Below are positions 23,904 to 34,900 of a DNA stretch of 64,000 nt, piece after piece. Each line of letters begins with the position of its first letter. Position 1 is the first letter of the stretch. The translations under genes and the position numbers were made by a program. The DNA comes from Apoderus coryli (taxonomy: Eukaryota > Arthropoda > Insecta > Coleoptera > Attelabidae). The stretch spans positions 13,674,001 through 13,738,000 of the forward strand of contig OU452198.1 of NCBI GenBank assembly GCA_911728435.2. Direction: 5' to 3'. The notes beneath the pieces were generated by a model. That model made no database searches, was not told the origin of the DNA, and saw only the letters and a list, made by a program, of their open reading frames with translations.

Positions 23904-24703
23904 CTAAAAATGTTTAATTAATTATTTATAACTGAACTCTAGAGTTACAAATTACTTGTGAAATTATTTTGCCAAGTTTAAATAAACTACTCTAGATTTA
24001 AAATAAAACTCGACAAAACTATACATGGTGAATGTACGTGTAAGTGTAAGAGATGTACCGGGTGTACATATAAGAAAGGGTGGCTCTATCTCGAAAACTA
24101 ATCATGTTATGGTTTTAGGATTTTTTTTGTTTTAGTAAAAGCGGACAAGGGAAATCGCTGGAAAATAGTTTTAGTTTCCTAAAATGTCGGCTAGAGGGAG
24201 TAAATCTAACTCTAAATTGAAAAACACTGTTTACTTAAAAATATACTTATATTACGCAAGTGTTAAACTTAATGAGGATGATCTAAGTACAATTCTAAAA
24301 CTTTTTCATATGTTGGTTTGTAAAAAGTTGTCTAATTTTCTTATGGATTGTCTGATTTTAATAAAATTAGGCTCAGTATAAAGGTAATGTTTCGGAGTAT
24401 CAAACAAAGTATTGCTGCTTTTATTTATTTTTTATATATGGCCGCTAGATGGAGCTATATAACAATGTTTCCGGTTTTGTCAATTTTGTTAGAAAAATCA
24501 AATGGAATGGTATCAAGTTTTCACTAGATAGAAAGAGCATATAAAAATTAAGAAAACAGTAAAACCGGAAGTCTCTATCTTTTCCTGTCCATCTCAATAA
24601 CTAAATATATATTTTCTGAAATAATCTATTACGACGAGGAGCGGGATGTATTTACAAAACAAAGACGTCTACTCCACAAAATGTTTATATTGGTGTTCAA
24701 TTT

Positions 24704-24745
24704 ATCCAAACATGTTTCGGAACTCACTGTTCCATCATCAGTGGC
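24704..24745 (-). ncRNA. Hammerhead ribozyme-like motif, element C left arm
   Basis: Minus strand: GCCA, CTGATGA, stem II GGAAC/GTTCC with loop AGTGA, GAAA, ACATGT, T, TGGA. Stem II is perfect; stem I keeps three pairs and then mismatches (the right-arm copy has TGGC and keeps four). Confidence 0.68.
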
Positions 24746-24793
24746 ATCAATAAGCTTTACAAGAAGAAACAATTTACATTAAATCATTCACTA

Positions 24794-25134
24794 TGTTAAA
24801 TATTTAGTTAATCTTTGTCCCTGTATGTTAATGTATTGTTATATTGTTATTGTTATATTATTATAAAATTAATGTCATCTCAGTTAATATAAAAAGTCAG
24901 TCACAAAATAAAATATTTGCCAATATCCAATAAGTCTTTAAAACATACTATATTTAGATATAAAGGCTATACGACAGTCTTTTACACACTATGAAATGTA
25001 CTTTTAACAATTAGTATAATTAATTTTTAAGTTTTCTAAATATTTTATCAATTGACCTCATTTATTGTTACTATTGAATAGTTTTCACAAAATGTATGTA
25101 TTCATGTTCTCGAAAATCCATATTACAACTTAGA
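24794..25134 (+). mobile_element. Solo LTR, BEL-like
   Basis: Starts TGTTAAATATTTAG and is related to the sequence following the BEL-like integrase fragment at 9363. CACTA at 24789-24793 and 25135-25139 is a 5-bp target duplication. The right end reads CTTAGA rather than the usual CA, so the end base is uncertain. It interrupts the hammerhead element. Confidence 0.55.
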
Positions 25135-25168
25135 CACTAGGTAAGATTCTTTTGTAAAGCTTATTGAT

Positions 25169-25209
25169 GCCACTGATGATGGAACAGTGAGTTCCGAAAC
25201 ATGTTTGGC
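25169..25209 (+). ncRNA. Hammerhead ribozyme-like motif, element C right arm
   Basis: GCCA 25169-25172, CTGATGA 25173-25179, stem II GGAAC/GTTCC (five pairs), GAAA 25196-25199, ACATGT, T25205 as predicted cleavage nucleotide, TGGC 25206-25209. All core positions fit. Confidence 0.74.
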
Positions 25210-25452
25210 TAAATTGAACACCAATATAAACATTTTGTGGAGTAGACGTCTTTGTTTTGTAAACTAAATATATATTTTGCCTAAATTTAACAGTCAATAA
25301 ATTTTAATATAATGAATAGTGGGCTGTGATGAAGAAATACTCATGTTATTATGGCAACAAAGTTAATGTCAATGTCAACTATAACTAATATGTTTGTCAC
25401 ATTAATATGTGGATTTAGTTCTTTTGTGTTACATTTGATTTTTTAATTAAAA

Positions 25453-25740
25453 ATGCCTATTACCAACGAAGAAGCATTTGATTTGTTGGAGGTTATTTCG
25501 AGTGCCTCAAAAATGCTTTGACGCTTTGGAAGGATCTACACGCTTAGATATCCGCAACGACGATCCTATAAGAAAAATGTCATTATAAGATTGGCAAATC
25601 GTTTACGAACGATGGAAGCATTCGGCGACCATTCCAAAGAAGGTGTTGTTCAGGTCGCTCGAAAATAAATGTTTATATTCTGAGATATATCCAAGTTAAT
25701 CCACATGTCAGCATTAGAGAAATGGTTCACCCACGGAATA
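25453..25740 (+). pseudogene. IS630/mariner-like transposase N-terminus (DUF4817-like)
   Basis: MPITNEEAFDLLEV, then in other frames FECLKNALTLWKDLHA and YIQVNPHVSIREMVHP. This is the helix-turn-helix region typical of DUF4817-bearing insect mariner-like transposases. Frameshifts and stops within 60 bp of the start make it a relic. The same relic is in the second duplicate (30754-31041). Confidence 0.6.
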
Positions 25741-26445
25741 GTTCACAAAATTTCAAAAGATCATAAAATAAATACATCCACAGACTAACTTGACAAAAAG
25801 ATAGCCTTCAGGTTTTCACTGTTTTCTTTATTTTTATATGCTCTACTAGACTAATAGTACCATTCCATTTGATTTTTCTAAGAAAATTGACAAAATCCGA
25901 AACATTGTTATATATCTCCATCTAGCGGCCATATATAAAAAATAATGAAAGCAACAATACTTTTTTTGATACTTCCAAACATTACCTTTAACCCACTGAG
26001 CCTAATTTTATTAAAATCGGACTATCCATGAGAAAGTTAGATAACTTTTTACAAAACAACCTTCTCCGGCAGAGAAAAAAAGGTTTAAATGAAAAAGTTT
26101 TAGAATTGTACTTAGATCATCCTCATTAAGTTTAACACTTACGTAATATAAGTATATTGTTAAGTAAACAGTGTTTTTCAATTTAGAGTTAGATTTACGC
26201 CCTCTAGCGGACATTTTAGGAAACTAAAACTATTTTCCTGCGATTTCCCATGTCCGGTTTTACTAAAACAAAAAAAATCCGAAAACCGCACCATGAATAG
26301 TTTTCGAGATAGAGCCGGCGTCCTTTCTTATCTATACACCCGGTATTTATATATTATATTTTATATATTATGGAAGACCCTAATTTAGGCGGGTAATGGT
26401 AATTCTTCAAAAATAAATACATTTAAAAAAATATGCCTAAATCGT

Positions 26446-27478
26446 TTATGGCAATGCAATTCGGCGTAACCTACGTGGGGCGTTCCCGCTTTCGGTCTTT
26501 ACAATAAAGTTTGCAATTATTACTTCATGATCCGAAAAACCTGCACCGAGGACAGTACAGTCATCGAGATTTGACTCAAAAGCTGAAACGACGTTGTATA
26601 CAGTATTAGTTATTCTGGTTGGAGATTTAACATGCACAACCATACCAAAAAATTCAAATATGTGATGCTGAAGAATCTCTTCAATCTAAGAGATTCTTCA
26701 GCAGCACACACACGGGAGAAATCTAAGTTAAAGTCACCACACAAAATCAATTTACTATTTACAGGAAGAGACTCAAGCAAGCTTAGTAATTTTTGAAAGA
26801 ACGTCCCTATGTCAGCGTCAGGTGTTCTGTAAATGCAAACAATATAGAGGTGGTATTTGTTGTTGTAGACAATAGAAAATTCAAACAATTTTTCAGATAA
26901 CAAACTGTCGAACTTAGTTACTGCCGTGAAGTTGTTGTGGACATTATTACAGTACCACCATGAGAAAAAATCCTTCTATTAAATCTGGATATTGTAGTGT
27001 AGTGTTTGACAAATACAGGCTCGTCAGTGTTGAGCCAATGTTAAGTGATAGCAATAATTTCTGGGAAATTTAGCTTTTCCAATAATAGAAATAGTTCATC
27101 AGTTTGTGTCTTACGGATTGAATATTGAGAATAAGTACACTAAGGTTGCTATCGTTTATTGTTTCAGATGGTGCTTGATTCTCTGTTCGCGTCAAACTAT
27201 CTACGAAAAATTTCGCGCACCAGGAGAACCACTAGAAAAATATTTTGAGTGACTTTCTCTAGTCCTTTGACGCTGTAGGATTTTTTCCGAGGAGACGAAC
27301 GGTCTGAAGGCAGAGAGGTCCGATTCAACTTCAGTCAAGCCGATGCCATAGGCACTGTGGTAACGGTAGTACAGCTCACCTAGGGAGTCCACATCACTGT
27401 ACACACTATAATATAGATTGCATCAATAGACTCGACCGAGAGAGTTTAATTGGCACATTCCTGAAAAATTTCCACTTA
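26446..27478 (-). pseudogene. 5' part of a second Jockey/CR1-like LINE
   Basis: Same family as 21277-23600 (matches 22634-23600). It carries VCIYRTPDADIGTFF, CGDFNLDF and GFSDHEVIIA of the endonuclease domain. It is cut at its 3' side exactly where duplicate copy 1 begins. LINEs normally lose their 5' end, so this looks like a rearrangement breakpoint and not a truncated insertion. Confidence 0.75.
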
Positions 27479-28925
27479 ATAATAATCCTTTATTGCCCAA
27501 TAGGCTTACGCCCAATTACAAGACAATTAACAAATGATACCAAATAATACAAATTTAAATTACTATGCACTTATACAATAAATGATACACTACTAACTAA
27601 AACTAAACCTATTCTAACACCAGAATGCCCAGTTGTGTATGTTGATCCTAATTTATTGAAATTAGGATCAACATACACAACTTATGTGGTATTTAGATTG
27701 GCCATACATCTATGGCCACAAACTGAGGAACATTATTACTGAAAAAATCTTGTTCCCTATGGAAGTTGTATTTGTTGGTCAATGCGCAAGCTCTTGACAC
27801 TGGAGCTCTAGTCTCATAATTTGTTCGGTGATGTGGAACATTAAACATGTTAATGAGGCGCGAGTTGTATTGGGGGACACGGAAATTTACCTGGCTCAGT
27901 AGTTGAGGACTGTCAATAAAAGAATTGATTATTTTGAAGATAAACAACTGATACGCGACTATCCTACGCTGTGAGAGTGATTGGAATTCATAATTCTGTA
28001 ACAATATAGTATGATCATACCCCCGTACCGGAAAGTAGCCCCGATCCTTGAAAAATAGATATTTTAAGAATTTTCTTTGGACGTTCGATTCTATTCGCGT
28101 GGACCTGATAAATTGGTGACCATATAATCGAGGCATATTCTAACTTAGATCTAACCAAAGAGAAATAGTGACTTTAGACAATTGATCTTCTGAAATTTAG
28201 ATGTGGTTCTTAGGAGAAAACCCAAAGAACGAAGTGCACTCTGTGTTAATTCCTCTATGTGCTGATCAAAAGATAACGTACTGTCAACCAATACACCAAG
28301 ATCTCTAGTTTCGTGTGCCAATTCCAGAGCAGCACCCGCGAGCATATATTCAAAACGAACAGGGAACTGTCGCTTAGAAAAAGTCATCACTCTGCACTTG
28401 TTAACGTTAAGAGGCAATTTGTTGATCAGACACCAATTCTGCAGTTCCGCTAAGTCTTCCTGTAATTGCAGACAGTCAGATTCATGACGTATTACCCGAT
28501 ACAACTTAAAATCATCTGCAAATAACAATAATTTGCTAGTCAAATTCAACCCCATATCATTAACAAATATGGAGAAAATTAAAGGAGCCAAGTTACTCCC
28601 CTGCGGCGCGCCACTGGTTGCCGAAAATTCCACAGACCTGAATCCATTATACTCTACAAGGAGCCTACGCTCATATAGGTAGGATCTGAAAAAGCGCAAC
28701 AAATCTGTGTGAAAGCCAATGTTGTTCATCTTTTGCAGAACAATCGTGTGATCCAGCTTGTCAAAGGCCTTCGTGAAATCTGTATAGATTGTGTCAACTT
28801 GTAGTCCTTGTCCTACAATGGGGTAAACAGTTTGGAAAAATTCTGCAAGATTCGATATCGTTGACCGTTTTCTAAAAAATCCATGCTGTTGTGTGACTAT
28901 ACAGTTTTTAATTTGTTCAAATTAA
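27479..28925 (-). pseudogene. Jockey/CR1-like LINE reverse transcriptase, 3' end
   Basis: Minus strand from 28925: QHGFFRKRSTI, DTIYTDFTKAFDKLDH, TSGAPQGSNLAPLIFSIFVN, LLLFADDFKLYR (catalytic FADD), then a thumb region RDLGVLVDSTLSFDQHI. A C-terminal stretch (27693-28136) with IRSTRIESNVQRKFLKYLFF follows. The 3' end has AATAAAGGATTATTATTA, a short simple repeat tail usual for these LINEs. The 192-residue RT frame is open, but a stop or frameshift near 28140 separates it from the C-terminus. Truncated at 5' by the duplication edge. Confidence 0.85.
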
Positions 28926-28982
28926 TGTATCAATGATATTATAAAACAGAAGAAAAAAAACAATATCACAGGTGACTAAAGT

Positions 28983-31900
28983 TTATTCAATCATTTTGCC
29001 AGCTATTATTTTACAAATTTCCGGTTTATTAATTAATGCTATAAGATACACAAATTCTCTGTCTAATGCTAGAGATTTTAAGCATTCTACAGATAGAATG
29101 TTAATTAGTGAAAAACATTCTCCATTTAATACGTCCGGTATTTTCCTTAGAACTTTACATACCCCTTTGGCTGCAACCATTTCCTCCTCTAAGGTTTGAG
29201 AGTCCTAAAAATGTTTAATTAATTATTTATAACTGAACTCTAGAGTTACAAATTACTTGTGAAATTATTTTGTCAAGTTTAAATAAACTACTCTAGATTT
29301 AAAATAAAACTCGACAAAACTATACATGGTGAATGTACGTGTAAGTGTAAGAGATGTACCGGGTGTACATATAAGAAAGGGTGGCTCTATCTCGAAAACT
29401 AATCATGTTATGGTTTTAGGATTTTTTTTGTTTTAGTAAAAGCGGACAAGGGAAATCGCTGGAAAATAGTTTTAGTTTCCTAAAATGTCGGCTAGAGGGA
29501 GTAAATCTAACTCTAAATTGAAAAACACTGTTTACTTAAAAATATACTTATATTACGCAAGTGTTAAACTTAATGAGGATGATCTAAGTACAATTCTAAA
29601 ACTTTTTCATATGTTGGTTTGTAAAAAGTTGTCTAATTTTCTTATGGATTGTCTGATTTTAATAAAATTAGGCTCAGTATAAAGGTAATGTTTCGGAGTA
29701 TCAAACAAAGTATTGCTGCTTTTATTTATTTTTTATATATGGCCGCTAGATGGAGCTATATAACAATGTTTCCGGTTTTGTCAATTTTGTTAGAAAAATC
29801 AAATGGAATGGTATCAAGTTTTCACTAGATAGAAAGAGCATATAAAAATTAAGAAAACAGTAAAACCGGAAGTCTCTATATTTTCCTGTCCATCTCAATA
29901 ACTAAATATATATTTTCTGAAATAATCTATTACGACGAGGAGCGGGATGTATTTACAAAACAAAGACGTCTACTCCACAAAATGTTTATATTGGTGTTCA
30001 ATTTATCCAAACATGTTTCGGAACTCACTGTTCCATCATCAGTGGCATCAATAAGCTTTACAAGAAGAAACAATTTACATTAAATCATTCACTATGTTAA
30101 ATATTTAGTTAATCTTTGTCCCTGTATGTTAATGTATTGTTATATTGTTATTGTTATATTATTATAAAATTAATGTCATCTCAGTTAATATAAAAAGTCA
30201 GTCATAAATAAAATATTTGCCAATATCCAATAAGTCTTTAAAACATACTATATTTAGATATAAAGGCTATACGACAGTCTTTTACACACTATGAAATGTA
30301 CTTTTAACAATTAGTATAATTAATTTTTAAGTTTTCTAAATATTTTATCATTTGACCTCATTTATTGTTACTATTGAATAGTTTTCACAAAATGTATGTA
30401 TTCATGTTCTCGAAAATCCATATTACAACTTAGACACTAGGTAAGATTCTTTTGTAAAGCTTATTGATGCCACTGATGATGGAACAGTGAGTTCCGAAAC
30501 ATGTTTGGCTAAATTGAACACCAATATAAACATTTTGTGGAGTAGACGTCTTTGTTTTGTAAACTAAATATATATTTTGCCTAAATTTAACAGTCAATAA
30601 ATTTTAATATAATGAATAGTGGGCTGTGATGAAGAAATACTCATGTTATTATGGCAACAAAGTTAATGTCAATGTCAACTATAACTAATATGTTTGTCAC
30701 ATTAATATGTGGATTTAGTTCTTTTGTGTTACATTTGATTTTTTAATTAAAAATGCCTATTACCAACGAAGAAGCATTTGATTTGTTGGAGGTTATTTCG
30801 AGTGCCTCAAAAATGCTTTGACGCTTTGGAAGGATCTACACGCTTAGATATCCGCAACGACGATCCTATAAGAAAAATGTCATTATAAGATTGGCAAATC
30901 GTTTACGAACGATGGAAGCATTCGGCGACCATTCCAACGAAGGTGTTGTTCAGGTCGCTCGAAAATAAATGTTTATATTCTGAGATATATCCAAGTTAAT
31001 CCACATGTCAGCATTAGAGAAATGGTTCACCCACGGAATAGTTCACAAAATTTCAAAAGATCATAAAATAAATACATCCACAGACTAACTTGACAAAAAG
31101 ATAGCCTTCAGGTTTTCACTGTTTTCTTTATTTTTATATGCTCTACTAGACTAATAGTACCATTCCATTTGATTTTTCTAAGAAAATTGACAAAATCCGA
31201 AACATTGTTATATATCTCCATCTAGCGGCCATATATAAAAAATAATGAAAGCAACAATACTTTTTTTGATACTTCCAAACATTACCTTTAACCCACTGAG
31301 CCTAATTTTATTAAAATCGGACTATCCATGAGAAAGTTAGATAACTTTTTACAAAACAACCTTCTCCGGCAGAGAAAAAAAGGTTTAAATGAAAAAGTTT
31401 TAGAATTGTACTTAGATCATCCTCATTAAGTTTAACACTTACGTAATATAAGTATATTGTTAAGTAAACAGTGTTTTTCAATTTAGAGTTAGATTTACGC
31501 CCTCTAGCGGACATTTTAGGAAACTAAAACTATTTTCCTGCGATTTCCCATGTCCGGTTTTACTAAAACAAAAAAAATCCGAAAACCGCACCATGAATAG
31601 TTTTCGAGATAGAGCCGGCGTCCTTTCTTATCTATACACCCGGTATTTATATATTATATTTTATATATTATGGAAGACCCTAATTTAGGCGGGTAATGGT
31701 AATTCTTCAAAAATAAATACATTTAAAAAAATATGCCTAAATCATAGCTTGATTAAGTTACAATTAGGTACTGGCTTGTAGGGATTTAGAAAATAAATAT
31801 TTTTATGGTTAATCTATTTTTCAAACTAAAATTTTGTACGAGTGTAAATAAAGGGTTTTCCAATTAGAAGGTTTTATCTTGATTTTTAAGAAAAATAGGT

Positions 31901-34900
31901 TTTTTTTTTGTAAAATATCATTTGCTTTTTATTTCATTCGATAGGGTTTACCATTAATAATGGAAAAGAATATCCGGCAGATGGCCTCCACGACCACTTT
32001 TGCAGGACTATACTCTTTTGATGAAATTTTTGATCATATTTACACAAATTTCATCAATAGCGGCACGAATATTGTCTTTGAGTGTTTCAATTGACTGGGG
32101 AGCATTGCCATAAACATTGCCTTTCACGTAACCCCAAAGAAAAAAGTCCAATGGTGTTAAATCAAAAGATGCCAATTTCAAGAAATGACTGGCAGGAAAT
32201 TTTTTTGGCACAAGAGCAATGGTGTTCTTATAATTTATTTTTTAAATAAAAAGTAGTAATAATATATTATGGTGTTTTGTATTATTTTGTCCAGCGTGCG
32301 GTAATAAAAATTACAGCATGGCGCGGCGGCGTGTGATAATACAAAACTTACAGCAAGCAATAGTGTCGTATGCCTTACATACAGCACGGTTCTTGATCAA
32401 ATAAATTACCTATTTGTTAATAACTACTTAAGTACCTGTAATATTATTCCATACTGATGAATACAATATTTTAAGCCATTTACTTCAGATTCTGTAACAA
32501 CATTGTCAGTGATATGGCTTTGTATCAATTCACATAATAAAATGATGGTATCCGTTAGTGTTTCCATGGATTTTATACAACCAATGCGATGTTTTAATGG
32601 GTTTATTATCAATTTCCATTCTAGCGTGACACACGATGGCAAAATCTAAATTATTTCAAATAATATAAAAAAAATATTAGAATTAACGCATATTTCAACA
32701 CGTCCACTACACAGAAATGGTATTGTTGAAGTCAGTTTCCATATTTTTTCTACTCCTGATATGTTCAGCCTGTGTCGTATAAATTTTCAATTCAAAAGGA
32801 TCGCTCGAATTATTAAATAATATTGTCTGATGCGGCGGTGGCCTTCGGACTAGCTTTGAAACAGTGGAGGAAAAAGGGGGGGTCGATGTACGATTACCTT
32901 TAATCCAACCTAAATAACGTTCTTTTGCCTGGCGCCACTTGCTTAATCTTCACCGCGGGCATCGGTCGAATTCCGGAAAAGCAAGAACCTATTCAATAGT
33001 AAATAATTCGGGGATCGGCTCTGAGAATAAAACAACTAGACTTAAAAATCAGTTGAGTCCTATATTGAAATTGACAATAAAGATAAATAAAAGGATGTAA
33101 TAAAATTTTGTGTCTTACAGACCGATATATCAACTAATAATTTCGAATCAGAAACATTAAAATCAATTCAAAATATTATTCTGCATGAATTACACACCTA
33201 CCGTTCAAAAACCTGAGTCACCTCTGTGGTACCACTGAGTTTACATCTCAGTAATTACGAAGACATAATATATTGTACGTGAAATATGTTATTATTATAC
33301 TTGAAATTATATTTAACCTATCAATGTGGAACAACAATTTTTAATATAAGAAGTAAGAAATCACTGATTACATTGAGGACCGATAATGGAGTCAGCGCGC
33401 ATTCGACATGAATTGATTACTTAAATAATCCTTAAAATAACATAACAAAATCAAACAGACTGAATCTTGTGCACTGGCTCGCACATCAGACCATCAATGA
33501 CTTGATCAAAATTGATAATGTAGTACTCATAAGTAAACCGTAATTAGAGAAGAAAATTATTATAAATCGTAATCAGAGAAGAAAATTATTATAAATCGTA
33601 TTTAGAGAAGAAAATTATTATAAATCGTAATTAGAAAAGAAGATTATTAAATATTCCACTTAGCTGGGAAATCCAGGGACAGTTCAGGAATTCGTCCGAC
33701 TTCTGTAGGTGAAATTCGTAATTAAATCCGTTCACATATGTACCCAAATCAACTCACACAAGTCTGTCCATTCTCCTTAATACTCAATTTTTCTTAACCC
33801 GTACCAAAAAAAACCCTACAGGAGAAAATAAATCCCATAGTTAATAATAAGAATAATAAGTATCCTAACAAAGAAATGATAGTACAACAAAAAAAACCCA
33901 CTTAAAAATTTATCAAATATACATCAACATACCTTCTAGAAGGGTAACTTCAATTCTTAAATGAGGCGTGGCCTCAGCAAATATCTATATACAACACAAT
34001 CGTTACACCGCACAATCCAAACACAACTGCTATTGTGCAACGATTCTCTTGAGGTATTGAAGACTAGAAATCAACAAAATACCAGTCAAAATCAGGATAT
34101 TCAGGTTCAATCATCGCTTACCTAGCCCCAGTCGTACAGCGAACCAAAATGGCGTATGATCCTACATGAAGTAGTTGCAGATTGATAAAAAAACCCACGG
34201 AAGCTAATATACTTCCAACATCAGCACCGTAAAATCTCTTCAACACATTTACCAACACAATCCGCGTATATTGAAATTACAATTATGATCCCATATACAT
34301 AATGGTTAGAAAACAGCTTTTCTATTTTTCAATTATAATTTCAATCGCCATTGGCAGATGCACACAGTAGGACTAATTTTCAACAACTAAATTCGCAAAA
34401 GTCTTAAATCACCAATAACGTGCGATCTTCACTATTCTTACCGCCAAAAGTCATTTCCATCCAATAAAATCTCATCAAACAGGCGGTAAGTTGACAATGC
34501 CAAACAAACTGTCACTCAACACAGCCTGCGAGTAGGTAGAAGAACATCTCCACAGTAATTACACTGCGCTGTCAGATCGAAATAGCTATCACATGCACGG
34601 CATAAATAAACAGCAACAAAGCCGGGCCACCGAAGCATTATGTCCACTGCGAGAACAGACTGCAGTACGAACACCAATAAATAGCAACAGTGAGCTACCT
34701 GTAAAAGGAACGGACTATCCAGCAAGTGATATGAAATACTCAAGTTGTTATATGAAATATTCAAGGTGACAGAAATCAGCTGTCTGTCGTAAATTAGTTC
34801 GAATAAGTCAAAGTGAAAATATATGACCTACACGTCACGGTAAACAATAATAACGCCGAAATTAGGCCTTCACGAATTCTACCATCCAATAATAGCAAAC

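Larger units (their letters stand above)
24616..25260. mobile_element. Hammerhead-bearing element C with nested LTR (copy 1)
   Basis: Flanked by a perfect 17-nt direct repeat, AACTAAATATATATTTT (24599-24615 and 25261-25277). Inverted arms of about 100 bp (24650-24755 and 25160-25260) each carry a hammerhead motif in opposite orientation. Between them lies a solo LTR (24794-25134) with CACTA on both sides. The tail ACATTTTGTGGAGTAGAC matches the other elements. No coding frame. Confidence 0.75.
24056..26345. mobile_element. Long-inverted-repeat DNA element (copy 1)
   Basis: Inverted arms of about 540 bp (24056-24590 and about 25795-26345) begin CCGGGTGTA and end TACACCCGG, with TA at each edge. 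Arm sequences agree over most of their length (for example the block with GATGATCTAAGTACAATTCT). The ends belong to the CAGGGTGT style. The middle contains a hammerhead element, which itself contains a solo LTR, and an IS630-like transposase fragment at 25453-25740. The 65-67-residue frames in each arm (MSARG...) are mirror images and may be by-products. Confidence 0.8.
23629..26445. repeat. Direct duplication, copy 1 (2.8 kb, contains a gene's last exon)
   Basis: This block is repeated at 28932-31743, about 5.3 kb to the right and in the same orientation. I saw only about ten single-base or small indel differences, so it is recent. It holds (plus-strand order) the terminal exon and 3' UTR side of the minus-strand gene, about 150 bp of intron, and a long-inverted-repeat transposon with its nested insertions. 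The right edge abuts a truncated LINE (26446); the left edge lies about 20 bp from the 5' end of another LINE. Confidence 0.85.
29357..31646. mobile_element. Long-inverted-repeat DNA element (copy 2)
   Basis: Duplicate of 24056-26345 with the same nested hammerhead element (about 29917-30560), solo LTR and IS630-like relic. The shared nesting shows that all these insertions came before the 2.8-kb duplication. Confidence 0.8.
28932..31743. repeat. Direct duplication, copy 2
   Basis: Partner of 23629-26445. Its right edge continues into apparently unique intron sequence (from 31744), so this copy probably sits at the original position relative to the minus-strand gene. Its left edge abuts a 5'-truncated LINE. 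Confidence 0.85.

Noticed and set aside
24184..24381. 65-67-residue MSARG frames in the arms of the long-TIR element (also 26011-26214, 29485-29682, 31311-31514).
   Set aside because: They occur because the arms are inverted copies. Conservation is explained by the repeat and no domain is visible, so I did not list them as genes.
33540..33655. Tandem 29-bp repeats considered as a CRISPR array.
   Set aside because: No spacers between the repeats and a eukaryotic context; it is a minisatellite.
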